DNA of 42,368 bases from Flavobacteriaceae bacterium (GTDB taxonomy: Bacteria > Bacteroidota > Bacteroidia > Flavobacteriales > Flavobacteriaceae), in the NCBI GenBank assembly GCA_029246125.1, contig JAQWNZ010000009.1, positions 1-42,368 on the forward strand, in the 5' to 3' direction. Made by a program: the position numbers and the translations under genes. Below are positions 24,571-34,666 of this stretch, piece after piece (positions within the stretch are counted from its first letter, which is position 1; the number at the start of each line of letters is the position of its first letter). A model generated the notes under the pieces. The model saw nothing but the letters and a program-made list of their open reading frames with translations. It did not search any database and was not told where the DNA came from.

Positions 24571-25254
24571 ATGAATATGACTTTTTTAGCTTTTGATGGA
24601 GTTGACTCTTTTCTTCCCTCGGGAATGTATAAACTTCAGTTGAATCCTAGTTCACACAAAATAGGTTTTGAAGATAATGATGGTAAACCAATGAATGAAA
24701 AGGCAGCTGACGGTCAAATGGTTGAGACTTCAGAACCTCTTTTTAGTCTTAAAACTTGGGAGGTAGATTTTATTATTGATAATACTGGTGCTGTAGCATG
24801 GCCCCCGCCAGCTATGACACCAATTCTAACTCCCGGCAGTTCCATTTATCCTTCTTTGAGTTATTTCAATAGTTTATTTGTTGAACCAGATGATGAAATT
24901 CACTCACGAAAATATATTAAAGGTATTTGGGGTTTAGGTGATTTGACAATTTTTGGACGGGTCACATCGTTTAAATATAATTATACTTTTCACTCAAATA
25001 TTGGAACACCTTTGAGAGCTGAATGCTCATTGAGCATAAAGGAAGTACCAGCCTTCTCTCTTATGGACTATTTTATGAGTCCAGATATAACTAGAATCCC
25101 AAAGGTAAAAGATAGCGATAACTTAATAGATTTTTGCCAAGAATATTACAATGATAAAAATTATTACATTAAAGTAGCTGAACACAATAATCTTTCATCA
25201 TTTCGAAAGTTAAAAACGGGAACAAACATAGAATTTCCTCCAATTAAGAAATAA
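24571..25254 (+). CDS. CIS baseplate hub/tube adaptor with LysM-like end (Afp7-like)
   Basis: A 227-residue protein of the CIS tube-protein N-terminal family (Afp7/gp53-like). The N-terminal half reads FLPSGMYKLQLNPSSHKIGF and LKTWEVDFIIDNTGAV, then ends in a beta domain (LTIFGRVTSFKYNYTFHS). The last about 60 residues (FCQEYYNDKNYYIKVAEHNN then SFRKLKTGTNIEFP) form a LysM-like module. In Afp/PVC this protein lies between tube and spike and helps dock the sheath. A second Met two residues later (24577) could be the true start. The stop and the next start overlap (TAATG), giving tight coupling to the spike gene. Confidence 0.87.
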   Translation: MNMTFLAFDGVDSFLPSGMYKLQLNPSSHKIGFEDNDGKPMNEKAADGQMVETSEPLFSLKTWEVDFIIDNTGAVAWPPPAMTPILTPGSSIYPSLSYFNSLFVEPDDEIHSRKYIKGIWGLGDLTIFGRVTSFKYNYTFHSNIGTPLRAECSLSIKEVPAFSLMDYFMSPDITRIPKVKDSDNLIDFCQEYYNDKNYYIKVAEHNNLSSFRKLKTGTNIEFPPIKK

Positions 25255-26969
25255 TGGGTTTACTTTTTCCATCACCATCAGATTCTTTAAATCAAATTGC
25301 ATCTTTTAGTATAAAGGTTGGTGGTACAAAAGTGGAGGATACTTTTAAGATATTCAGTATTCAAACATTTAAAGAGATAAATAAACTTAGTAGAGCTACA
25401 ATATCTATTATTGGCGGAAATCCAAAAGAAAATAATTTTGATGAAAGTGAAGAATCGATTTTTTCGACAGGTAAAGAAGTTGAAATTTCATTTGGTTATA
25501 ATCAAAGTAACTCAATTGTTTTTAAAGGAATCATTTCGAAGCACTCCCTTAAAATAAAACGAGGTTTCCAAAATAATAGATCAAATAACTTATTAGTCAT
25601 TGAATGTGTTGACAAAGCAGTCAAACTTTCAAATACATATACATCAGAAATTTATGAAGATAAGCTCGACAGTGACATTATAAATAGTTTGATATCAAAT
25701 GTTTCGGGTGTGACTAAAACTGTTTCTTTAACATCTTTTATGAATGACTTCCTGCCTAAATATAATTGCAATGACTGGGATTTTATTCTTCAAAGGGCAG
25801 AGGCAAATGGAATGGTAGTTTTGAATTCCGATAATTCAATAACGGTAACTGAACCAAAACCATTATTAACCATTCCTGAGTTAACCGTAACCTATGGTAA
25901 TGCAATGATAGATTTTTATGCTGAAGTTGATGCGACAACACAATATAGTACTTTTGATATTTCTAGTTATGATTCTTTTAATGACGAGACGGTCTCTAGT
26001 CTAAGCCAAGAACCATCTCTTATTGATCAAGGAGATTTGGATGGTATAACAATTAGTAAAGACGTCAGCCCATCAAAAAATGAACTTTCTTCTTCTTCAA
26101 TTTTAACAAGTAGTGAATCAAAAAATATTGCTAATGCCTTTCTTATGAGATCAAGGATGAGCAGATTGGTTGGAAAAATTTGCGTTAAAGGGATAAATAA
26201 TATTGATCTTAGTTCGGTAATAACTCTAGTTGGATTTGGTTCTCGGTTCAGTGGATTGGCATACGTAACCTCTTTATCACATGAATTTCAGGGTGGTGTT
26301 TATAAAACTTGGATTGGATTTGGAATGCGTTACAACCCAATTGAAAACAAAAATAAGGTTGATATAGCAAAATATTCTCCAAAAATTGAAGGGCTCCATA
26401 TTGGTAAAGTAACCAAAATAGACACAGATCCAAATGATGAATTACGCATTCAAGTAAATATTCCTACACTAAAAGTAACTGGTGATGGGCTATGGGCAAA
26501 ATTAGCAACTTTATATACTGGGGAAGAGGCTGGTAGTTTTTTTATCCCAGAGGTTGATTCACAGGTTGTCATTTCCTTTTTGTCTAACGATTCCAGATAT
26601 CCAGTAATTTTAGGAAGCTTATATACAAAAATAACAAAACCCTATAAAACGATTGACCCTGAAAATCAGTTTAAAGCGATTCTTTCTAAAGAAAAACTAA
26701 CCCTTGAGTTTGATGATGTTGAGAAGATCATAACAGTTAAGTCAAGTGATGATAACTATATCAAAATTAAAGAGACTGATAAGGAAATTGAGATTACAGA
26801 TATTAATAAAAACACAATCCTTACCTCAAAAGATGGAATTAAATTAGATAGTTCAAAAGATATTACAATTCAGGCGAAGGGGAAAATCTCCTTAAAGGGA
26901 AGTAAAGGAATAGATGTGGATGGTGGAAGTAAGATGACAATTAAAGCAGGAGCAGTAGAAATAAATTAA
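25254..26969 (+). CDS. CIS central spike, VgrG/gp27-gp5-like (Afp8-like)
   Basis: A 571-residue VgrG-family protein. Residues 1 to about 350 form the gp27-like hub (ASFSIKVGG, KEVEISFGYNQSN, YKTWIGFGMRYNP). Residues about 380-460 are the gp5 OB-fold (HIGKVTKIDTDPNDELRIQV, VISFLSNDSRYPVILGSLY). The tail, about 470-571, is a repetitive beta-helix (LTLEFDDVEKIITVKSSDD, ISLKGSKGIDVDGGSKM) that makes the needle, ending at VEIN. No toxin extension is present and no PAAR gene follows, so the tip is not accounted for. The next gene starts 4 bases downstream. Confidence 0.93.
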   Translation: MGLLFPSPSDSLNQIASFSIKVGGTKVEDTFKIFSIQTFKEINKLSRATISIIGGNPKENNFDESEESIFSTGKEVEISFGYNQSNSIVFKGIISKHSLKIKRGFQNNRSNNLLVIECVDKAVKLSNTYTSEIYEDKLDSDIINSLISNVSGVTKTVSLTSFMNDFLPKYNCNDWDFILQRAEANGMVVLNSDNSITVTEPKPLLTIPELTVTYGNAMIDFYAEVDATTQYSTFDISSYDSFNDETVSSLSQEPSLIDQGDLDGITISKDVSPSKNELSSSSILTSSESKNIANAFLMRSRMSRLVGKICVKGINNIDLSSVITLVGFGSRFSGLAYVTSLSHEFQGGVYKTWIGFGMRYNPIENKNKVDIAKYSPKIEGLHIGKVTKIDTDPNDELRIQVNIPTLKVTGDGLWAKLATLYTGEEAGSFFIPEVDSQVVISFLSNDSRYPVILGSLYTKITKPYKTIDPENQFKAILSKEKLTLEFDDVEKIITVKSSDDNYIKIKETDKEIEITDINKNTILTSKDGIKLDSSKDITIQAKGKISLKGSKGIDVDGGSKMTIKAGAVEIN

Positions 26970-26973
26970 TATT

Positions 26974-27390
26974 ATGGAAGATTTAGAAAAATCCTTTTTA
27001 GGGAAAGGCTGGTCCTTCCCCCCAACATTCGACAAGAAACTTGGTGATATTCAAATGGTAACTATGGAAGAAGACATCAAGCAGAGTTTGGAAATTTATT
27101 TTTCTACAAAATTAGGTGAACGAATTATGAGAAGTGACTATGGTTGTTTTCTTCATAGTCAGGTTTTTGAATTGGCAAATGAGTCATTAATTCAGGGACT
27201 ATCGAAAGAATTGGAACGAAGCATAAACGAATTTGAACCTAGAATTTTAATCATTGAAATTAAAGCTAATAAAACAGATAGTAGTGAAGGACTTATAGAA
27301 ATTAATGTTGCATATGAGATAAGAGCAACAAACAATAGATCTAATATAGTTTTCCCATTTTATATTAACGAGGGGACAAGAATAAAATAA
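26974..27390 (+). CDS. Baseplate wedge protein, gp25/GPW-like (Afp9-like)
   Basis: A 138-residue gp25-family protein. The core is VTMEEDIKQSLEIYFSTKLG followed by ERIMRSDYGCFLHSQVFE, the classic gp25 signature in which an R-x-D-Y-G-C segment precedes the wedge loop. The C-terminal LIEINVAYEIRATN is the family's final strand. It anchors the first sheath ring to the baseplate. It lies 4 bases after the spike gene and 7 before the TTG-started Afp11-like gene. Confidence 0.93.
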   Translation: MEDLEKSFLGKGWSFPPTFDKKLGDIQMVTMEEDIKQSLEIYFSTKLGERIMRSDYGCFLHSQVFELANESLIQGLSKELERSINEFEPRILIIEIKANKTDSSEGLIEINVAYEIRATNNRSNIVFPFYINEGTRIK

Positions 27391-27397
27391 TAAAGAT

Positions 27398-30300
27398 TTG
27401 AAATCACGAGCTTTAGAAATATTAAATCCTGAGAATATAAAAATTGACGACCGTCAGTTAGAGGATTTAATTATGTTTACTCTTAAGCTTTCCAAAAAAA
27501 TAAATTTTTATAATCTTAAAAATAAAAAGGAAGGATATTGGGATAGTTTAATTGAATTAGATGATACTTTTCTTATTGCAGAAATTTTGAAATTTGATTT
27601 AATGTTTTATGATCAGCAGCGCCTGAATATTGTAAGAGAATTAAATGATTTTTCTTCCAAGAGAGAAAAAGAAATTATTTTTGGAGATTTATTTTCTTTA
27701 TTATCGCGTTATTTTCAAAATATCAACAAGTGGTATATCTCCTCCACAAAAAATATAACATCAGTTGAAAGCTCACCTATAGAACTTGAACTTGAACAGG
27801 CAATAACAAATAAACTTAAATCAGTTTTCACAAAATTTGTAGGATATTATTTAGGCTTAAAAGGCAATACTGATTTTAAATTAGATCTTCAATTTGACCC
27901 TACTATTTTTTCTTCTATCTGGGGAGTTGAGAATATCATCCCATTAGATATTTTCGCTGACATAGATGTTCAGCAACCTCCATTAAGTAGTGGAATCAAA
28001 AAATTGATTTTACTATACAATCCAATTTATAGTATTCTCTACAATATTCAGTTAAGGGCTCGCCCATTATTTGAAAAATCATTCACGGAAAGAAGTATTC
28101 ACAAGGCCCATATGGGTCTAATTTTAGCCTTTTTTGAATTATTCAAAAAACTGCAATCAGATTTAAACTTACTTTCCAAAAAGCATCTAGATTATTATTA
28201 TAAAAATATATTAATGCAGGAGCCAAAAAAGATAACTCCAAAAAAAATGTTTGTTTATTTTGAAATTAATCAGAGACTTAAAACAATAAATCTCATTGAA
28301 AAAACTGAATTTATTGCGGGCCAGTATGATGGTGGTGATAATATTATTTACACCTCAAATAATGAAATTAACTTGAACAATACTAAAATAAGTGAACTTA
28401 GAACTTTTTTTATAAGCAAAAGTAATCGGTTTGATTACAATTCAAACTTTAGATTAGTTTCAGGTTTATTTAGCAAAACACATTGTATTTCAAACGAAGA
28501 GGTTCAAAAATTTAATCAGAACGATGATGTTTTTTCAACACTAGGTGAAGAACAGTTTTTAAAAACTGAAATCAGTCAGACTATGGATGTTGCTGATATA
28601 GGATTTGCAATATCCTCATCAACACTAAGGCTAGCTAAAAGCTCAAGAAAAATAATCTTTAAAATTCAGTTTACGCCAAATTCAATAAAAACACTCACAA
28701 ATTTAATTATTGACATATCTAATCAAAGAGGATTAAATGAAGAGGAAATTTTCAGTGAAATTTTTGATGAAATGTTTGTAATTAATTACACTAACTTAGA
28801 AGGTTGGGAATCAATAGAAAATTACACTTTAGTTTATCCTGAGGATTGGTCTGAAGGAGAAATTAAAGTAATGATAGAACTTGATAAAAGAATGCCATCT
28901 GTTGACAATTATAATGAGGCTATTCATAAAAAAAATTACAATATCAATTTTCCCATGTTTGAGTTCCTGTTAAACCCTGGGGAATTTTATCACTCATATT
29001 CATTTTTAGCGGGAATGGAACTCTCAAAAATTGAGATAGATGTTGCTGTTTACGGCCTCAATAAATTATCCGCTCAAAATAAACAAGGAGATGTTGATAT
29101 TAATAGTGAGTTTGAAATCCTAGGTGGGTCTCCTAAGAAAGGATCTTATCTTTTGGTTGGTTCAAATGAATTGTTTTGCAAGCCAATATCAAATCTTAAG
29201 CTAAGATGGGATTATATGAATTTACCTACTGAAACTAAAGATCTGGAAGAGTATTTTAAAAACTACAATAGAGACATTGATAATTTGAGTTTTAAACTTA
29301 AACTCTCAGCACTTTCAGATTTTACCTTCAAGCGTATGGGTACAGTTGATCATGAGTTCGAAATGTTTCAATTGGATGAAGAAGCAAACTTAAAAAGCTC
29401 ATTTGAATTAGATGACTTGGATATTTCAAAACTTCAGTTAAAACCAAAATATGATTTAGACTTCGAATCAATTGAAGAATATTCTAAAGAACTAGAAACA
29501 GGATTTTTAAAACTTTCACTTTCTGATCCTAATATTGGTTTTGGTTTTGATGTATTTACCACTATATATAATGAGGCAGTTCTTAAAGCATCTATAAAGA
29601 AAAAAGGAGAGGAAATTAATCCACCAAATCAACCTTGGAGTCCAATAATTGATAATTTATCTATTGATTATAGAGCGAATACTACACTCTATTTTAATCA
29701 AGCTTTGTTAAGCGAAAATGATTATCATCAACAAAATTCATTTTTTTTAATTTCAAATGAAGGGAACACTAAAACTTTTACTAATAATGGTGTAACTAGT
29801 CAATTTATAATTCCAAAATTTGATAATTCTGGAGAATTTATTGTTGGATTAGAAAATGTAAATGCACCTCAAATGTTAAATTTTCTTGTTGAGGTTAAGA
29901 AAAGCGAAAATACAGACTATGAGTTTAGCGAAAAATTAGATTGGTATTATTCAAGTTTAAATGGTTGGAAAAAGTTGAAGCCAAATCAAATTCTTTATGA
30001 TGAAACTTTATCATTATTAAAATCAGGAGTAATTTCTATTAATTTACCTCCAGACATTTCAAACGATTATAAATTCTTTAACAACAAAAAATATTATATC
30101 AAAGCCGTTTCTAAAAATAAGGCAGATCAGTTTAGTTTAATTAAAGCGATTCACAATAATGGTTTAACACTTTCAGAATTAGTCCCTGAAAATAAAGAAC
30201 TTATTTATACTCCCCATCGTGAAGCGCAATCTATTCAAGAATTAAAAACTCCTGTAAACGGTATAATTCGTGTTAACCAACCTTTAAAATCATTTGGTGG

Positions 30301-31138
30301 GAATAAAACGGAAACAACATTAGAGTTTTACAATCGTGTAAGTCAATTACTAAGGCATAAAAATAGACCTACTACAAAATGGGATATTGAAAAATTTCTT
30401 CTTCAAAAATTTGATTGGCTTATGCATGTTAAATGTATTTGGGGCAATCAGAATAATATAGAGAGTGATAACCAAGTTAAAGTTTTGTGTCTTAAGAAGA
30501 TTGATGAAACACAAAATATTGATGAAATAAAATTAAATGGTGCTGATATGATTGAAGTTAAAAATCTTCTCTATAAATATTGTTCTCCATTTTTAAAGAT
30601 TGAAATTATTAACCCAGTATTTGAAGACATATGGATAAAATGTAAGATTAAATTTTCAAATATTTCTGGAGGTAAAGCAATTAATAAATTAAATAATGAT
30701 TTTTTTAAATTTATCTGTCCATGGGTAACAGGGGACGGACAAATAAAAACTCTTTTGAAAAAATCTGATATGATCCAATTTATTAAATCTAGACCCTATG
30801 TTTCATTTGTTACAGGCGTTTCAGTCATTCATTTCAAATCACTTTCTGATGGAGGTATAATTGCTTATGATAGCGCTTCTAGTCAGGACGAAAAAGATAT
30901 TATACAATCAGGACTACCATGGTCTTTATTTGTCCCAAGAAATCATAATAAAATTAACATCATAGATGTTCCAGAGTATTCTCTTCCTGAACCCATAGAT
31001 TATAACGATTTAAATATTGAAGGGAACTTTATTATTAATTCAGAAAATTCAGCTGTCGATTTAGATTTTGAACCAAAAAAAGATGAAGATCCTTCGACGG
31101 CTTCAAAAAACTTAAGTGTAATTAAAATTAAGATTTAG
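27398..31138 (+). CDS. Large baseplate protein, gpJ/gp6-like (Afp11-like)
   Basis: A 1246-residue baseplate wedge protein. It begins with a TTG codon (KSRALEILNPENIKIDDRQ), the next in-frame Met being about 25 codons downstream, so TTG is preferred. The N-terminal 350 residues are helical; a beta-rich middle carries repeated blocks (KISELRTFFISKSNRFDYNS; LNPGEFYHSYSFLAGMELSK). The C-terminal region shows the baseplate J-like core: RVNQPLKSFGGNKTETTLEF, the segment around RPTTKWDIEKFLLQKFDWL, and EIINPVFEDIWIKCKIKFSN. In Afp11/Pvc11 this protein and its partner (Afp12) build the wedge ring around the spike. Very long for a phage gpJ, but normal for this CIS class. Confidence 0.88.
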   Translation: MKSRALEILNPENIKIDDRQLEDLIMFTLKLSKKINFYNLKNKKEGYWDSLIELDDTFLIAEILKFDLMFYDQQRLNIVRELNDFSSKREKEIIFGDLFSLLSRYFQNINKWYISSTKNITSVESSPIELELEQAITNKLKSVFTKFVGYYLGLKGNTDFKLDLQFDPTIFSSIWGVENIIPLDIFADIDVQQPPLSSGIKKLILLYNPIYSILYNIQLRARPLFEKSFTERSIHKAHMGLILAFFELFKKLQSDLNLLSKKHLDYYYKNILMQEPKKITPKKMFVYFEINQRLKTINLIEKTEFIAGQYDGGDNIIYTSNNEINLNNTKISELRTFFISKSNRFDYNSNFRLVSGLFSKTHCISNEEVQKFNQNDDVFSTLGEEQFLKTEISQTMDVADIGFAISSSTLRLAKSSRKIIFKIQFTPNSIKTLTNLIIDISNQRGLNEEEIFSEIFDEMFVINYTNLEGWESIENYTLVYPEDWSEGEIKVMIELDKRMPSVDNYNEAIHKKNYNINFPMFEFLLNPGEFYHSYSFLAGMELSKIEIDVAVYGLNKLSAQNKQGDVDINSEFEILGGSPKKGSYLLVGSNELFCKPISNLKLRWDYMNLPTETKDLEEYFKNYNRDIDNLSFKLKLSALSDFTFKRMGTVDHEFEMFQLDEEANLKSSFELDDLDISKLQLKPKYDLDFESIEEYSKELETGFLKLSLSDPNIGFGFDVFTTIYNEAVLKASIKKKGEEINPPNQPWSPIIDNLSIDYRANTTLYFNQALLSENDYHQQNSFFLISNEGNTKTFTNNGVTSQFIIPKFDNSGEFIVGLENVNAPQMLNFLVEVKKSENTDYEFSEKLDWYYSSLNGWKKLKPNQILYDETLSLLKSGVISINLPPDISNDYKFFNNKKYYIKAVSKNKADQFSLIKAIHNNGLTLSELVPENKELIYTPHREAQSIQELKTPVNGIIRVNQPLKSFGGNKTETTLEFYNRVSQLLRHKNRPTTKWDIEKFLLQKFDWLMHVKCIWGNQNNIESDNQVKVLCLKKIDETQNIDEIKLNGADMIEVKNLLYKYCSPFLKIEIINPVFEDIWIKCKIKFSNISGGKAINKLNNDFFKFICPWVTGDGQIKTLLKKSDMIQFIKSRPYVSFVTGVSVIHFKSLSDGGIIAYDSASSQDEKDIIQSGLPWSLFVPRNHNKINIIDVPEYSLPEPIDYNDLNIEGNFIINSENSAVDLDFEPKKDEDPSTASKNLSVIKIKI

Positions 31139-31139
31139 T

Positions 31140-31877
31140 ATGGCTTTAATTAATAGACAAACCCTAAAAAACTACTTTCAAAAAGGAGGTTTTGCAACAG
31201 AGAAACATTTTGTGGATTTAATCGACTCATCCTTAAATATAATTGATGACGGGATTTCAATCAACCAAAAACATGGATTTAAGTTGAATCCCTTGGGGTA
31301 TTCAACTCGCTTGATGTCTTTCTTTAAAAAAACAACTCAAAAAGAATCAGACTTTTCGTTAAATTTAAATCAAGATAATATTGAAGGTTTATCTATAAAT
31401 GATCGTGAAGGCCTTCCATTACTTAAATTTGATCAAAAGAAACAAATAGGAGTTCATACTAATGAACCTCGTTTTGATTTTGATATCAAGGGGGTTTTGG
31501 GAGTGGAAACAAAAAGTGGTAATTATGCTACTGGAGAAGTTGATGGTGATGGAAGTTGGCAAACTGTCATTACTAATTTAGATGGAATTAATGGATTTGA
31601 AGTAGTTGCATCAATTAGAGGTAAAAGAGGAAGTGGTCGTTATGCGATGGCACACGCAATTGCACTTTCTACCTTTGGAGGGAGATCTTCAAGAAATAAA
31701 ATAAAACATACACATGCATATTATGGTAGTTTTTTTAATAAACTAAGCTTTAGATGGGTGGGTGAGATGCATAATTATGAACTTCAAGTAAAAACTCGAA
31801 GACATTATGGGGTAAATGAAGTTGACGGCAAGCCATATCAAATCAAATTTAATATTTCACGTTTTTTTTCTGAATAA
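31140..31877 (+). CDS. CIS-associated protein with a fibre-like motif, unknown role
   Basis: A 245-residue protein 1 base after the Afp11-like gene and 8 before the Afp12-like gene. Residues 1-50 hold a helical start (RQTLKNYFQKGGFATEKHF). About residue 100 the segment IGVHTNEPRFDFDIKGVLG has the pattern seen in phage fibre and S74-type tail proteins (VGI-x-T-x-x-P, L/F-D-V-K-G). A compact beta-rich domain follows (YATGEVDGDGSWQTVITNL, GFEVVASIRGKRGSGRYAM, FFNKLSFRWVGEMHNYEL). No catalytic motif is visible. I read it as a baseplate-decorating or receptor-binding part rather than a toxin. A structural accessory with no binding role is the alternative. Confidence 0.55.
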   Translation: MALINRQTLKNYFQKGGFATEKHFVDLIDSSLNIIDDGISINQKHGFKLNPLGYSTRLMSFFKKTTQKESDFSLNLNQDNIEGLSINDREGLPLLKFDQKKQIGVHTNEPRFDFDIKGVLGVETKSGNYATGEVDGDGSWQTVITNLDGINGFEVVASIRGKRGSGRYAMAHAIALSTFGGRSSRNKIKHTHAYYGSFFNKLSFRWVGEMHNYELQVKTRRHYGVNEVDGKPYQIKFNISRFFSE

Positions 31878-31885
31878 ATCTGCAA

Positions 31886-34666
31886 ATGATTGAGCCTAAA
31901 AATTTTACGATACCAGAATTTAATAGTGATAGTGAAAACTATGATTTACTTCTTGAAAAAGGTATTGCTTTGATTCAAAAATACAGTGGTGAGCGTTGGA
32001 CTGATTTTAATTATCACGACCCAGGAGTTACTCTTTTAGAACAAATATGTTATGCTATAACAGATTTGGGTTATCGAACTAATTTTCCTATTGAGGATTT
32101 ACTTGTTGGTAAAAAAGAAGGTTTAGATTTAGAGGAAACCAACTTATTTTTACCCATTGATAAAATAATTCCATCAAGACCTTTGATCCCTGAAGATTTT
32201 CAAAAATTGATCATTGAAAATATTGATGAAGTAAAAAATGCGTGGGTCTATGCTGTAAAAGATAATCTTCTTGGATTTAATGGTCTTTTTAATGTTTTCG
32301 TTCAATGCAAAGAGGTTAATGATATTAATTTTATTGAGGATGATATAAGAAAAAAAGTATTATCCCTTTTGATGAAAAATAGACCTTTAGCTACTGATTT
32401 TCAAAAAATTCAAATACTAAAGAAAGATGAATTAAGTATCGATGCTAAACTCAAAATAGACTCATTTGTTTTGGGAGAGACTATTTTGTCAGAAATTTAT
32501 TTTCAAGTTGAGAAAATATTAAATCCAAACATTAAATTTCAAGACTTAGACTCCATTCGGTCAAATGGATCTTCTTTAGATGAAATTTTTTCTGGTCCAA
32601 TCCCCCTAAAGGGTTTTATTGATTCTAATGACTTTACCTTAAAAACAAATGAAATTTATATTTCAGAAATAAGAGAAGCGATTGAAAAAGTTGAAGGTGT
32701 GCTAGAAATAGAGCAACTATTTATTTTTAAAAATGGAATAAAAGTTTTTGATGATCTGATCACTTTTGGAGAGGATAATTATCCATATTTAAATAAAAAT
32801 ATTTCTAATTACAACGTTGGAACAGAGCAGATAAGGTTGTATAGGGATAATATTTTCTACGAAATTGATACAATAATTCTTTCACAGCTATATGATTCTT
32901 TGAGCTTATCAGAAAAAACTAATTATTATAAATCCGTAAAACCACAGAAAATTGATCTTACAGGAAGATTCAATAAAGCTGAGATTGAACAATATTATTC
33001 TATTCAAAATGAATTTCCAGCAGTTTATGGCTTAAAAGAAAATGAACTACCATCAAAAGCTGGAAAGAAAAGAATTTCACAGGTGAAGCAGCTTAGGGGA
33101 TTTTTAATTCTATTTGAACAACTTATGGCAAATCATTTGAGTCAATTATCAAATTTTCATCAAATTTTTTCTATTCAAAGTGACATCAATAGTACCTTTA
33201 TCAATCAATATGCCGAAGAGATTCCAGGATTAAAAGATTTAATTTCTTTTGATACTAAGGAAGAGTATTTAGATTACATGAATAAAATTTCAGAGTCTAG
33301 AGATGATTTTTTCAATAGGAGAACTAAAATAATAGATCACCTTTTGGCAAGATTTGGAGAAAATTTTGATACTGAGACACTTTCAAAATTGATGAAAATT
33401 GAATCTGAAAACATTACCGATCAGCAGATTAAACAAAATATCTTAAATTCCAAAATTAAGTACGCTAAGAATATTGTTGAAAATGGACAAAATAAAGGTT
33501 TAGGATTCAACTATAAAATTGATTCTTGGGATACTGAGAATTCTTCAGGACAAGAAAAAAGGATAAAACATTTACTTAATATTAATGACACCTCATTTCA
33601 TTCTTTGACTAATCCTTTGGTTGGGGACTATGAACAGGTCGACAATGATGATCAGTGGGTAGAAGATACAATAAATATTAAGGGCGGCGTAAATCTAGGC
33701 GTATTAACTAACTCTAAATTATCTGATAAAAATAATATAAAAGACACTCACCTTAATTATTTTACTTCCACGCATCAAGACTTTAAGTCACTATTCACTC
33801 ATGCTAACAAATCAAAAAATTATAATGTTGCAGCCTCTAAAGGAAAAACAAATCAATTTCATTTATTATATAATTCCCCAGGATTAAAACAACCCATTGA
33901 ATTATATCGAGCTAACTCAGAAGAAAAGTGTGTTAATGCGATGTCAAAAGGGATAGAGAAATTTGATCATTTAAATAAAGCTTGCGAAGGACTTTTTTTA
34001 GTAGAGCACATTTTACTTCGACCTTTGCTAAAAACTAATTATATTACTACATTTTTAGATAATGATAACTCACCATTTTTAATTAGCTATAATGCGACAA
34101 GCTTTGAGGAGCAAAATGATTTGAGAAATGACATTTTTCTCCTAGGCACTAACAAAGAAAATTATTCAATAATTCAAAGCAAGGGGAAAAAAGAATTTCA
34201 GATTGTAATATTTGACATTTTCAACAAACCTGTTTTTAAATCTCCTAAGACTATTTATTCAAATGCTGGAGCAAAAGGTGAAATGAAACGTTTGTTAAAA
34301 TTTTTTATTGAAAAGAGTAAAGAGGAGGACTCTATTGAAAACTTTAGTGAAATTAACATAGATAAAGGAAATAGTCATGAATTCCCAACAGATTTCATGT
34401 ATTCAAATAAAGTAAGTTTTATTTTTCCTGATTGGCCATTAAGATTTCAGAATACTGAATTTAGGGCTTATTTAAAATCCGTCATACATGAATATATTCC
34501 GGCTCATTTCAATTATGATCTATTTTATTTAAATATTAATCAAGTTAGTCTTTTCGAAGATACTTATTATAACTGGCTTGATAAGAAGAAAAGTGATGAT
34601 GATAATCAATCTGATCTCTATGCATTGCAACTAATCCAACTACTAAAAAGTTACAAATCGGAATAG
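31886..34666 (+). CDS. Large baseplate wedge protein (Afp12-like)
   Basis: A 926-residue protein with the N-terminal signature of the Afp12/Pvc12 family: WTDFNYHDPGVTLLEQICYA and ITDLGYRTNFPIEDLL at about 37-72. The middle contains RLLKFF, LKDLISFDTKEEYLDYM and the helical segment FLILFEQLMANHLSQLSNFH. The C-terminal region has LVEHILLRPL and FIFPDWPLRFQNTEFRAYLK then VIHEYIPAHFNYDLFYLN, both diagnostic. It pairs with the Afp11-like protein to form baseplate wedges. It is contiguous with the tape measure gene (no gap at 34666/34667). Confidence 0.9.
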   Translation: MIEPKNFTIPEFNSDSENYDLLLEKGIALIQKYSGERWTDFNYHDPGVTLLEQICYAITDLGYRTNFPIEDLLVGKKEGLDLEETNLFLPIDKIIPSRPLIPEDFQKLIIENIDEVKNAWVYAVKDNLLGFNGLFNVFVQCKEVNDINFIEDDIRKKVLSLLMKNRPLATDFQKIQILKKDELSIDAKLKIDSFVLGETILSEIYFQVEKILNPNIKFQDLDSIRSNGSSLDEIFSGPIPLKGFIDSNDFTLKTNEIYISEIREAIEKVEGVLEIEQLFIFKNGIKVFDDLITFGEDNYPYLNKNISNYNVGTEQIRLYRDNIFYEIDTIILSQLYDSLSLSEKTNYYKSVKPQKIDLTGRFNKAEIEQYYSIQNEFPAVYGLKENELPSKAGKKRISQVKQLRGFLILFEQLMANHLSQLSNFHQIFSIQSDINSTFINQYAEEIPGLKDLISFDTKEEYLDYMNKISESRDDFFNRRTKIIDHLLARFGENFDTETLSKLMKIESENITDQQIKQNILNSKIKYAKNIVENGQNKGLGFNYKIDSWDTENSSGQEKRIKHLLNINDTSFHSLTNPLVGDYEQVDNDDQWVEDTINIKGGVNLGVLTNSKLSDKNNIKDTHLNYFTSTHQDFKSLFTHANKSKNYNVAASKGKTNQFHLLYNSPGLKQPIELYRANSEEKCVNAMSKGIEKFDHLNKACEGLFLVEHILLRPLLKTNYITTFLDNDNSPFLISYNATSFEEQNDLRNDIFLLGTNKENYSIIQSKGKKEFQIVIFDIFNKPVFKSPKTIYSNAGAKGEMKRLLKFFIEKSKEEDSIENFSEINIDKGNSHEFPTDFMYSNKVSFIFPDWPLRFQNTEFRAYLKSVIHEYIPAHFNYDLFYLNINQVSLFEDTYYNWLDKKKSDDDNQSDLYALQLIQLLKSYKSE

